NCBI GenBank assembly: GCA_045537555.1 | Contig: JAZSPR010000032.1 | Coordinates: 1-24,017 of the forward strand | DNA from: UBA1081 sp045537555 | GTDB taxonomy: Bacteria; Bacillota; Clostridia; Oscillospirales; Acutalibacteraceae | Reading direction: 5' to 3' | Length of the DNA: 24,017 nt | Part shown: positions 1 through 10,300 of the stretch, piece by piece | How the letters are laid out: the number at the start of each line of letters is the position of its first letter | How positions within the stretch are numbered: the stretch's first letter is position 1 | Translations under genes and position numbers: made by a program | Notes under the pieces: generated by a model | The model's database searches: none | What the model was told of the DNA's origin: nothing | Seen by the model: the letters and a program-made list of their open reading frames with translations, nothing else

Positions 1-28
1 TGCGGAAAATCGGTGCAAAAGTGCCGAG

Positions 29-46
29 TTTTTCACATTATGCACA
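29..46 (+). promoter_or_regulatory. Two abutting DnaA-box-like 9-mers
   Basis: TTTTTCACA (29-37) is followed with no gap by TTATGCACA (38-46). Both fit the relaxed DnaA-box consensus TTWTNCACA. A direct repeat TTATGTAAACAA follows at 63-74 and 84-95, offset by 21 bp, about two helical turns. No dnaA or other replication gene is visible in the window, so an origin is not claimed; a DnaA-binding or DnaA-titrating site is one possibility and chance in AT-rich DNA is another. Nothing coding is supported in 1-131. Confidence 0.3.
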
Positions 47-131
47 GAGTTTTGAACAACTTTTATGTAAACAACGAGCGAAATTATGTAAACAAAGGGG
101 CAAAAAAAGACGAAATTTTTTCAAAAAACCC

Positions 132-160
132 TTTACAAAACTTAACTTCTCTTATATAAT
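132..160 (+). promoter_or_regulatory. Sigma-A promoter of the tRNA gene
   Basis: TTTACA (132-137) and a perfect TATAAT (155-160) are separated by exactly 17 bp. Transcription would start near 167, about 25 bp before the tRNA. The spacing and the position directly before a tRNA make this a convincing vegetative promoter. Confidence 0.85.
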
Positions 161-191
161 GAATAGGCACATTTTAGAAAAAACCAAATAC

Positions 192-267
192 GCTGCTATA
201 GCTCAGTCGGTAGAGTGCATCCTTGGTAAGGATGAGGTCACCGGTTCAAATCCGGTTAGCAGCTCCA
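192..267 (+). tRNA. tRNA-Thr (anticodon GGT)
   Basis: A complete 76-nt cloverleaf can be folded. The acceptor stem is GCTGCTA/TAGCAGC, the D stem is GCTC/GAGT with an AGTCGGTA loop, and the anticodon stem is CATCC/GGATG with loop TTGGTAA, which places GGT at 225-227. The T stem is ACCGG/CCGGT with loop TTCAAAT. The discriminator is T264 and the CCA end is encoded at 265-267. It has its own promoter upstream and terminator downstream, so it appears to be a single-gene transcription unit. No copy of its 3' end was seen elsewhere in the window, so there is no sign of tRNA-targeted integration here. Confidence 0.96.
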
Positions 268-274
268 AAAAAAT

Positions 275-306
275 GACAAGTTTAACAGAAGCTTGTCGTT
301 TTTTTT
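275..306 (+). terminator. Rho-independent terminator of the tRNA unit
   Basis: The stem GACAAG (275-280)/CTTGTC (292-297) is followed by G and eight T residues (299-306). An A-run lies upstream at 267-273 and can extend the stem by A-U pairs. It begins 8 bp after the tRNA CCA end. Confidence 0.85.
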
Positions 307-425
307 ATGCCTTACGGTAAATAGTGTCACTTGCGCTGATGAATATAGATTCATTATCGTAATATATAATTAAAAATATAATTTTTTTGAAATTGTTTAC
401 AAAATATTCACAAAATAATGTCTGA

Positions 426-470
426 AACTTTCTGAAAGTTACGCTTTTGTTACGCTATGTATGTTATAAT
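426..470 (+). promoter_or_regulatory. Extended -10 promoter with operator-like repeats
   Basis: TGTTATAAT (462-470) is a perfect extended -10 element. No good -35 hexamer stands 16-18 bp upstream. That space holds a perfect inverted repeat AACTTTC-T-GAAAGTT (426-440), overlapped by the direct repeat GTTACGCT at 438-445 and 449-456, offset by 11 bp. TCTGAAA also recurs at 421 and 431. Weak -35, extended -10 and nested repeats suggest an activator- or repressor-controlled promoter for the surface operon starting at 524. Nothing else is recognised between the tRNA terminator and this site. Confidence 0.6.
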
Positions 471-523
471 ACTTTTAAAATAAGATAATTATGTAATATA
501 AAAGATAAAAAGGAATGATATTT

Positions 524-1351
524 ATGAAAAACACCTTTATTTCTTCAAACAACGAAAAGAAAAAGGTGGTGGTCGGCTCAGTTGTAGCTGTTCTTATATT
601 CATTGTGCTTATAGTTGTGATTGTGGTTACACATCACAGCGAGACATACACCATGGTCATGAATGCGATTGAAAAAACAGAAGCAAAAGAACAGTTTGTT
701 CTTGAATTTCAGTCTTCATCGCTTATAACTTACGGTGAAGTGATGCAGCAGACGACTTCATCAGGTTACATAGGTGCAAAAAAGAACCTTGATGAAGTCT
801 ATATTCATATGAATACGAAAAGTGAATCATTTCCCGATGCTTCATCCGATTTTGATGTTACGGCTTCAATGTATTCCGACGGTGAAAAAGTATATGAACA
901 TGTCGGCGGAATTGATACAGAGCTTGATATGACGGTTGAAGAGTTTAATGAGATTGTTTCGCAGTACAGATTGTACAGATACAACGACTCAGATGTAATT
1001 GAAGTTGCATTTGACGAAAACAAACTTCCCGAATATAAAAATTCAGGTGATATGACCGTTACATTGAAAAAACCCGAAAGGGAAGTCCTGAGTGCTTATG
1101 CCGGTACCGTTTCAGCCATTACGGGTGAAGATGTGAAACCGTCAGATCTGACAATAGTTTCGGCTAAGGTTGTTTATACAATCTATAACGGTGAAGTCGG
1201 TGCTCAGACATGCAATTTCGATGTTGAGTATACGGATGAAAGCGGAGAAAAATTCAGATTACAGTCTTCATCCCATATTCTTTACTTTGATTCTGACGAA
1301 GAAACAGAATCTGTTGAATTTATAGATATAACTCAGGAACAGGAGGGTTAA
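524..1351 (+). CDS. Membrane-anchored extracytoplasmic protein, first gene of the surface operon
   Basis: The protein has 275 residues. I chose the ATG at 524 because AAAAGGA (508-514) sits 9 nt before it; the in-frame ATG at 515 abuts that site and would add only three residues. Residues 1-14 are polar and end in KKK. Residues 15-35 are a very hydrophobic Val/Ile segment, so the protein should be anchored by an uncleaved N-terminal helix with the rest outside. The remaining ~235 residues are acidic and beta-rich, opening with NAIEKTEAKEQ and then strands. This resembles the LolA/DUF6612-like folds of Gram-positive lipoproteins, a guess from pattern only. There is no catalytic motif and no lipobox. 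The next gene starts 3 bp after the stop, and that gene's ribosome binding site overlaps this gene's last codons, so the two are probably translationally coupled. It may help export or assembly of the giant protein (inference). Confidence 0.85.
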   Translation: MKNTFISSNNEKKKVVVGSVVAVLIFIVLIVVIVVTHHSETYTMVMNAIEKTEAKEQFVLEFQSSSLITYGEVMQQTTSSGYIGAKKNLDEVYIHMNTKSESFPDASSDFDVTASMYSDGEKVYEHVGGIDTELDMTVEEFNEIVSQYRLYRYNDSDVIEVAFDENKLPEYKNSGDMTVTLKKPEREVLSAYAGTVSAITGEDVKPSDLTIVSAKVVYTIYNGEVGAQTCNFDVEYTDESGEKFRLQSSSHILYFDSDEETESVEFIDITQEQEG

Positions 1352-1354
1352 AAA

Positions 1355-4300
1355 ATGAAAAAATTATTTGTATCATTTATTTCATTTTTGCTTGCAATCA
1401 TAATAACTGTTTCAGGTACATTACCTGTAATCGCGTATGCTTATGATGGCGAATCTTCATTAAGTGAAGAACCTTCAACAGATATTGCCGAAATTGTCTC
1501 TTCAGACATGAGTCTTGAATCGGCAAAAAGTAACGTTGACGGTTATTATTCTCTTAATGACTGGACTGCGGCTTACCCCGAAGGCTTGTATGTTGTTGAA
1601 TACAGCACATATGAACTTTCCGAGGGCGGTACAGATCCCGAAAATCCCGAAGATGTTTATCTCGGAATCGTTGTTTACCGAATCGGCGGTTGTAATCAGG
1701 CTGCTACAGTCAGATACATAACCTCATGTTCAATAGGTGACAAAGAAACTTATCCCACCTCTCTCGGTGAAATCTATTTTGCTCCCGGTGAAGACAGAGC
1801 AACTGCAAAAATCAGAATTGTCAATGATGATAAAAGAACAGGCAACCAGCTTCTTATTTTCATGCTTGACAGCGCAACAAGCGGTGATATCTCTGTTGCT
1901 TCAAAAGCAGGTATCAAGATTTATGATGATGAACCTTTTGTTCCTTCAAAGGTATCAATGAGTCTTAAAAAGTCTGTTTCCGATAAATCTGACGGTAACG
2001 TAACAGTAGTTATCAGCCGTACCGAAGGCATAAATGAAATGTGTACTGTTCACGTTGCAACTAAAGACGGCAGTGCAAAAGCAGGTGTTGATTATGTTCA
2101 TACTGAAAAAGAAGTTGTCTTTGCTGCGGGACAGGATACTTATGAGCTTGTTATACCTCTGATTCAGTCTGATGTAAAAGATGAAACACAGAAAAACTTC
2201 ACTCTGAAACTCTCTGACCCCAAGGGTTGCGAAATCAAGGATGATGATACTCTTAGAATGAGTATCACAAATAAAATCGAAAATGAAGCAAAAAAACTTA
2301 CAGACGTAAAAGATATGACAGCTGATGTGCCTTCGTCTGATGATGAATCATCACTTATTGATTCGGTTCAGTCGGTTGTTAATGTCAATGATACACTTGA
2401 CAGAGCAGATATGCTCCGTACAGCCATAGGTTCCGTAAACGGCACAGCAGTCCAGAGTGTCAATGACACCGTATTCCTTGCATCAGCCGGGCTGAAATCT
2501 GCATGGGAAGATAAATTATATGTCTTTGAATCTGATTTTAAACAGAGATATTGCAGTTACAAAAAGGGTTGGACTGCATATTCAACATATACATACGGTA
2601 ACGAAGAGCTGTATCTTACTTCAAAAGAGTCATATAATCTGAATCATTTCAGTTCACTTATAACACATTTCAGAAATCACGACTCAAAGGATGCTCTCGG
2701 CAATCCGAATACCATTCTCGGTTATCTTCAGGCTTCAGGTGCAGCTGACAAGAGTGGATGGCCCGGTTACAAGCATTCCGATGTTTATAGCGGAAATGAC
2801 ATTAACTGGATGAATGAAAAAGGAATGTATATCCTGAGTGATTACAACAGAACAAACGTTGATTTCCGTGAAAATCCGAAGGAATTCAGTTTTACTCATA
2901 ATAACGCAAGACTGACAGGTACAGCCGGATTTGAGGGAAGTGACGCAAAGCTTTTTTATATGCTCTATGATGATGACTGGTGGGATGACCATAACTTCAT
3001 TATGGGTGACACAGAGCTTGTAAGAACAGTCATTCCGTTCAGCGTTTTTGATACATCGGGAGATTCTCCCATGGACGACCTTGTGTTTATCAAAGATTCA
3101 ACTGATATCAATAACAGCACTCTTGAATTTACTCATGATTACTATAGATGGGTTATTACCGTTGATACATCAAAGGGCGGCGGTATCGGTGTTGCAGACA
3201 GCAAAGCAACAAATGACTTTGAAAAATACGGTTTTTATGTAGGAAGCAATATCAAAGTCACAGGTACATATATCGGTACGGTTGCCAATAAAGTAGCTCC
3301 CGAAATGCTTTATATGCGCGGTCCCGACGGTGTGATTCATAATTCTGCAAAAAACACTGACAGCGGCGGTACGGCAGTTTTTTCTTTCACTTTTGAAACG
3401 CTCATGGAAATAAACAAACAAAGACTGACCGATAAATACGGTTTCACAGACGAAGAAGCCGAAAAGCATGAAAACGAGACAGTTCTTCCTTCAAACAGTA
3501 TTAATTCTCTTTATAACATAAATAATAAACTTTCATTTGATATCACTTTCACAACAAAACAGTCAATAACTGTTAATTTCAAAAATCTGCCTGTTCTTTC
3601 AAATCTCATTGTCAATCAGGACGGTTCTGTTGAAAGTAAATCAGCTTATGAAAAGCGTGTAACTGATGCATTAAAGGATTCCGTAAAATTCTATGATGAA
3701 TCAGGTGTTGAACTGACTCCGGAGCTCAAGGTCAATACTGACAAGGGTTATGCTGTATATGATGCTGTAGAATTCAGCTATATCAATGCAAATCCGAGAA
3801 GAGTTTCCGTAGGTGCCGGTGCATCTCTTGTTTTCGGCTCAAATCTTTACGAAGTGGATTTTCAGGAAATAACAGACGGACTTGATATTCCGCTTTCATC
3901 CTGCAATCAGATAAAATCAGGTGTTGTTTTCACTCTTTATGATGAAAACACAACTTATATCGATCCTTCAATCACAATCGGAAAAACATCGGTGTCAACA
4001 AAATCAGGTAATGCTTATTCTCCTGTGTATATCGCTTCATCAATCGACGATTCGATTCCTTATGAAGCACTTTACAGCGACACATCAGAAAATCCTCCCA
4101 TCATGTATTATACCGTAAACTTTATTATTTCGGATATTTATGTCGGTAAAAAAGCCGGTGAACCGAAAGATTTTGATGTAAATGTCTATTATCAGTTTAT
4201 GGTCGGCGGAACAAATGAAAGACTTTTTACTTTCACATTCAAAGGCGGTTCTCCGTTTGCGGAGGCTTCTGATGTAAAACTGAGAAATCTCAATTCACGT

Positions 4301-7300
4301 TTTACCAGTATTGATGAATCAACAAATCCTCTTGTTGATAAAAAAGCATTCAAGCCCTATGTAGAACTTCTCGGTTATACAACAAGCGGTTATGAATATG
4401 CAATGTATATTCCCACTTATTATAACCATGTGGAACCTGAGGGTGAGTTTGCTGCAGAATACAATTACCTTTTCAGGGGCGATGACGGAATCGGAATTGA
4501 AATAACAGGTTTTGATAAGAATACTACCGCAACATCTTCTCAGAAAGATGACGGAAAATCAGAAATTGTCGCATCAGTTGATGCAGAAGAAACACAGTAT
4601 GTATGCGGAAAACTTCCCGACGCACAAGGCACAACAGGTGAAGCCGAAGAATATGCATCACCTTATTTTGAAGAACAGAAAGAGTTCTATACATATAATG
4701 AACACCAACCTGCTCTTTACGGTTTCAAATTAGGTTTTGATTTCGGCGGAATTCCGCTTTTCCTGACAAAAATCTTAAAGATAAAAGGTCATGACACAGG
4801 GTCAAAAGTCGCAGGTTTCTTTCTTAATTCCGGACCCTATGTCCAGTACGGTGACGGTACTGTTAAATTCGGTGTCAGAATCGGAGGTACAGGAGCAGAG
4901 AATCTTAATAAAGCACCCACTACAGGTACTGATGACCCTTATGTCTTTGAAGATGGTGCACTTTCCGATCTGTTTGCAGAAGAAACCGATATGCTTTACC
5001 CGGATAACATGCTTGATGACGATCAGCTTCTCGGTGCAAACGGTGCACAGCAGGCAAGACCGTCAAAATCCGAAGCATTAGGTAAAATCAATACAGGAAA
5101 AAGCCTCGCGGGTTCATTGGTGATTGATGCCAATGCGCAGTTTGTGTACAATAAGCTGACACATTCATGGGATTTCAATCAGTTTCAGGCTTCATTTACC
5201 GTTGCAGGAGCATTTACTGTAAATATTCCCATTCCTTATACAGCTAATTTTGTTTATTTCACATTTACAACAAAAGTACAGCTCACGCTTGCAACAGGAT
5301 TCTCTCATACGCTTTCTCATATTGATGAAAACGGCAAACATCATTATGTCATTACATGGAACGGTATAACCGTTGCTCCCGGTTTCGGTCTTTCGGGCGG
5401 ATTCGGTATAGGTGCATCCGGTATCGCATCAATTGAAGGCGGAGCTTCTCTGGATCTTACAGTTGCCGCAGTTCTCGGTAAATATTCATATGTCGGTCCT
5501 CAGCAGCAATTTGATATTTACAAATCAGATGAATCTGCCGGAATAATCACTTATAATTTTACGGGCAACTGGGAAAATTACAGTGATGCTTCTTCAGGAA
5601 CGGGACTTAATGATTTCTACGGATACTGCTACAATAAAACACAGTGTGTATCATCCTCAAAGGGTGATAAACTCGTATTCGGTGCTCAGGGCTCCTCAAT
5701 CCAGATTGTCGGTATCAGAAGCAATCAGGGCGGTAAAATGCGCGTAACGATTATGGATACGGCAAAGAACGTTCTGAAAACACAGGTTGTCAATATGTAT
5801 GCCGATTCACTCAGACCCGGTGAACTTTTATTCCATTGGGCACTTGATAATTATACGGAAGACACACCCGAAAACAAAGCATTCCGGTTTATAGTGCAGA
5901 TTGAAAATATTTCAGACGACAGTCAGAAATGTTTCCTTCAGCTTGACAGTATCCGTCTTTATAACAGAATGTTCTATGATGAGAAAACAGAATTCGGTTT
6001 TGTTCAGAGTACTAATTTCAAAATCGCCTTATTTATAAAATTCTGTATTCTCGGTTTCAATATCTCTCTTGAACCGGGATATATGCTTATTGATTATGTA
6101 GCATTTGACGGTGTTGAATCAGAAGATCCTATTGAGAAGGCAACCCTTACTCTCGGCACTATAAAAGCAAAGAAAACATGGGATGTTTCTCCCAAACAGA
6201 CCATGAGGAAGGCTGCAGCAGATATACCTGTTCTTACGGCTGAAACAACTCTCAGGGAAGTAAATAACGATTTCCCCGAATATTTTGATACAGGTGAGTT
6301 TGCCAATAAGAAGGAAAAGACACTTCTTATGGATGATATTGAAAATACATCCAAAACTCAGGTTATAAACTATAATGATGATATTTATACTTTCTATACT
6401 GTCACTCAGAAAAATGAAGACGGTACATCATCAGATTACAGACTCTGGTATGCAAAGAACGGCGTTGTTCAGGGTCTTGTGACAGAAAGCGTTTATATTG
6501 CAGATTTCAGCGCATTTATTGACGGTGACGGAAAACTTGCGGTTGCTGTTACTGCAAATGACAGTTCTGTTGTCTCGCTTGTCAATTATCCCGATGAAAC
6601 AGCAGACGTTACTCTCAGCGACGGTACTGTAATCAGAATTACCGAATCAAATCAGCTTACTGAACTTACAACACGTACTTGTGTTAAGCTTGCAGTTTTC
6701 AATGATGCTGCCGATAAGTTCAGCGAAGTATATACTATAGGCGGAACAGACGGTAACTCAGTTCAGGAAAGCCTTATAAAGGGTATATCTAATATTGACG
6801 TAAAACGAAGAACAGACGAAGGCAGAAACGCTGTATTCTATGTTGTGGATTCGGAAACTGATGTTGATGCCCGATTTGATCTTGAAATGGAAGGCTTTAA
6901 TCCCGAACAGGATGCAGTTGCTGTTTCAGAGGGCATTCAGAATTCACTTTATAAAGGCAGTGCAGAAATTCATTACACAATAAGAACTTCATACGGTTAT
7001 ACAGACGGCATGAAGATACCTCTTGATTCTGTTCTTCAGGACCTTGAAAAACCCGGTTTCAAAATCCTCGGTCTTGATGTCACAATGGCAGATGCAAGAA
7101 CTGTCTGCCTTACATATGAAACAGAGCTTCCTTATGCTCTCAATGACGGATATACAGGTACACTCAGACAGATTCATTACCGTCAGGGACAGTTCAGTTC
7201 CGACGGAAAATCAATAACATTCGGTGACACAATAATTGTCGATTCCGTATTTGATTACGATGAAAACCTTTCTGTTGTTTTTGCAAATGAATCTGAAATT

Positions 7301-10300
7301 CCCAAAGTTTATGTAAATCAGGTTAACGGTGAACTTAATGAAGACATAATTCTCGGTCATGTTCAGATTAAAAATGCAGTTATGACAAAAAACGGTGATG
7401 CAATCAGAGGTATGTCTCCCGAACCCTGCCTGTTCTATAAAACAAATTCAGGCATCAATTATGTCACATTCACAACACTTAATGCTATTGCAAACGGTAC
7501 CGCAACAGAAAAAGACAAAGTCGGAGGTCTTTATAAGGGGATGTTTGACGAATATGAAATCTCAGTTGATGAAGACGGCGTGATTTATCTCGTTTTCGTT
7601 ACAACAGACGATTCCGATTACTGTGACAGACTCATGATAGCTCAGTATAATGCAGACGACCGCACATGGAATAAACCCAGAGCTCTCACTTATACAGATG
7701 CTTATGACCCTGAAGCATATCAGAGACATGAAGATACAGGTTTTGTTGAATTCTCCCGTTTCTCATCATTCATTGATGCAGAAGGTAATGTTTCGGTTGC
7801 TCTCAAATCATCATACGTACCTTTCAATTACGGTTATTACTCTGATGAAAGCCTTAATACATCTGATACTCCCGTTGATTTCAGTAAGTATTACGATGAT
7901 GTGATCATTGACGAAAACGGTGATTACAAACCTGTTATGACAGTCGGCATTCCCGACCATTCACATGAAAATGCAAGAACAGATATATATATGATTTCAT
8001 TTGAAAATATGGTTGCCGCTATTGATGTTTCGGGATTTGAACTTTCAAATAACATTTTTGTTGAAGACCAGTATATCAGCGTCGGTTTCAGAATGGAAAA
8101 TATCGGTGACTACCGTCTTACCGATATGGAAGCATCACTCTATTACAGAGACACAAACAACAGCATATCAACAATTGCTACACAGACGCTTTCAGGTTCT
8201 CTGTTGTCAGGTGATTCATTTGCAACAGAAATCGGCTTCACGGTGGATGACAGAATTATTCATCCCGATACCGTTCTCGGTGTTGCAATCAGAGATAAAG
8301 ACGGTGTGAGAACTCTTTATGATTCTTATGATTCATATATTCTCAATACCGATGATAACCCCGATAACGATAAAGAAGCATGTTATCATATCATCAATGA
8401 CCGCGTGGAGCTTATGTTTGAAGCAACAAATACCGATATAAACAGCGAAGGTATTCTCAATTATGAAATAAATCTTGCAAATATCGGTATGCTTGATGCT
8501 CAGAAGGATGCTTTTGTCGCATGTAATCTCTATACAAAGGATAATGAATCAAACAATTACTCATTTGAGAGAACATTGTTCCGTTTCAGCGTTCCTTTTG
8601 AGCAACTTGCATCAGGCGACATTGTATATATCACAGATAAATATAATGTCAGCGATTATCTTGATGAAAACGGTGAAATTTATTACAATTACACCGTTTC
8701 AACACAGGATCAGCAGTATACAACAACAAATGATGCGGTTACAATAAACCGTGCACAGCAGATTCCCGAAATTGAAGTCACAAACATTCTTCATTCAAGC
8801 GGTGCACCCGTGATTATGAACGGCAGAATGGTCCGTGACATGAAACTCGGTGATGAAATTGTAATAAACGGTGATGTTATTGCAAATGCATTCGATGAAT
8901 CCTCATTGAGACTTTATGAAATCGGTTCCGATTGCCTGAGCATCGATAACAGCGCTGCAGACGGTTCAATCCGCATCAAAGCCGTGAATCTCCCCGATAA
9001 CAGCGAAGGTTATGTCAAAGTCCTTCTCGGTATCCGTGATATTGATATCTATAAATATTTCTATATCCGTATTTCAAATACCGATACCGTTGACTTTGAA
9101 GAAAAACTCACTTCGGGCGGCTGGATTCAGACAGGTGCAAATAAGCTTTATGCAAATAATTACAATCTTCTCACAACAGAAACAGACGGCGGTGAACTGA
9201 CATTCGGTTTCGTCGGTGAAGACCTCAGAATTTACGGTGATCAGCTCACAAACGGCGGTAAATTCAATGTTGTCATAACCGATTCCGACGGTAATGTTGT
9301 TGCAGAAGAAAAAGTTTCAACCGAATCAGAGCTTGATAATCCCGGAATGCTCCTTTATGCATCCGAAAAGCTTGAAAACGGCAAATATAATGTAAAAATT
9401 ACGGCAGACCTCAGCGAAGGCGAAAAACTCAGCCTTGACTGTGCAAAATTTGTAATTGACCTTTCACAGGTTGATATAACCGAATACGCAAAGGTGACCG
9501 AATTTAATGAGATTCTCGATGCACCTCTTCTTTCAGGCAGAACAAGAACTGCACAGTTTACTCTTGATTTCAACCGTGATATAACTCTTGCAGAAGGAAA
9601 GTCACTTTCTGACCTTAAGGTTTATTTCGACGAATACGAAACAGTTGACGGCGAACTTAAAAAGACAGGTGAAAAGGTAACATTCACAGCTTCTGAAATC
9701 AGGGATAACCGCACACTCGTATTTGAAGGTGCTCTTTCAAGTAAAGCAGGTTCGGTTATGAAGTATGTTCTCTCCGATTCCGATATCCCCGAAGGTTTCA
9801 TTGTAACAGCTTCAAACGGAAATGCTGCAGAAACGGCAATTCCTTCATACGGCGATGTTTCCTATGTTCTCAAAGAATCAGGAATCATGTCCGTTGTCGT
9901 TGCCGATGATGATGAAATGCCTGACGGCAGTATTCATAAGAGTGTAAAGGTCAAGTTTATGACAACACCTGATATCAGCCGTCTTGCAGGCACAAAGTTC
10001 GTTTATAAGACAACTGATAAGGATAACACTCAAAGAGAAGTATTCTTCAATTTCGTTAAGATGACAGACGACCCGAGAGTTGCTGTTTACAGAGCAGACA
10101 GTCTTGAACTCGACAGAGAAGAAATGAGCAAGCTCTTCAGCTTCAGTCAGGGTATTGTTCTTAATGAAAACAATTATGCACTTATCACTTCCGACGGTGA
10201 TTATCTTGAAAACGATGTAACAACGGTTATCAATGATACAACACTTCTCGATATTGAATATGAAAAGCTTAAGAATGAAAAAGCTCCTTCGTTGAGTGTT

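Noticed and set aside
192..267. tRNA gene as an integration site for a mobile island
   Set aside because: No repeat of the tRNA 3' end was found downstream and no integrase gene is present in the window.
21..320. A 99-codon open frame across the start of the window
   Set aside because: It runs through the tRNA gene, its promoter and its terminator and has no ribosome binding site.
4474..4482. RGD tripeptide in the giant protein
   Set aside because: A three-residue motif is expected by chance in 3,696 residues and nothing shows it is exposed or conserved.
5081..5104. Walker A-like string GKINTGKS in the giant protein
   Set aside because: The protein is secreted and the string lies in a Gly/Ser-rich stretch without a Walker B or P-loop fold context, so it is a chance match.
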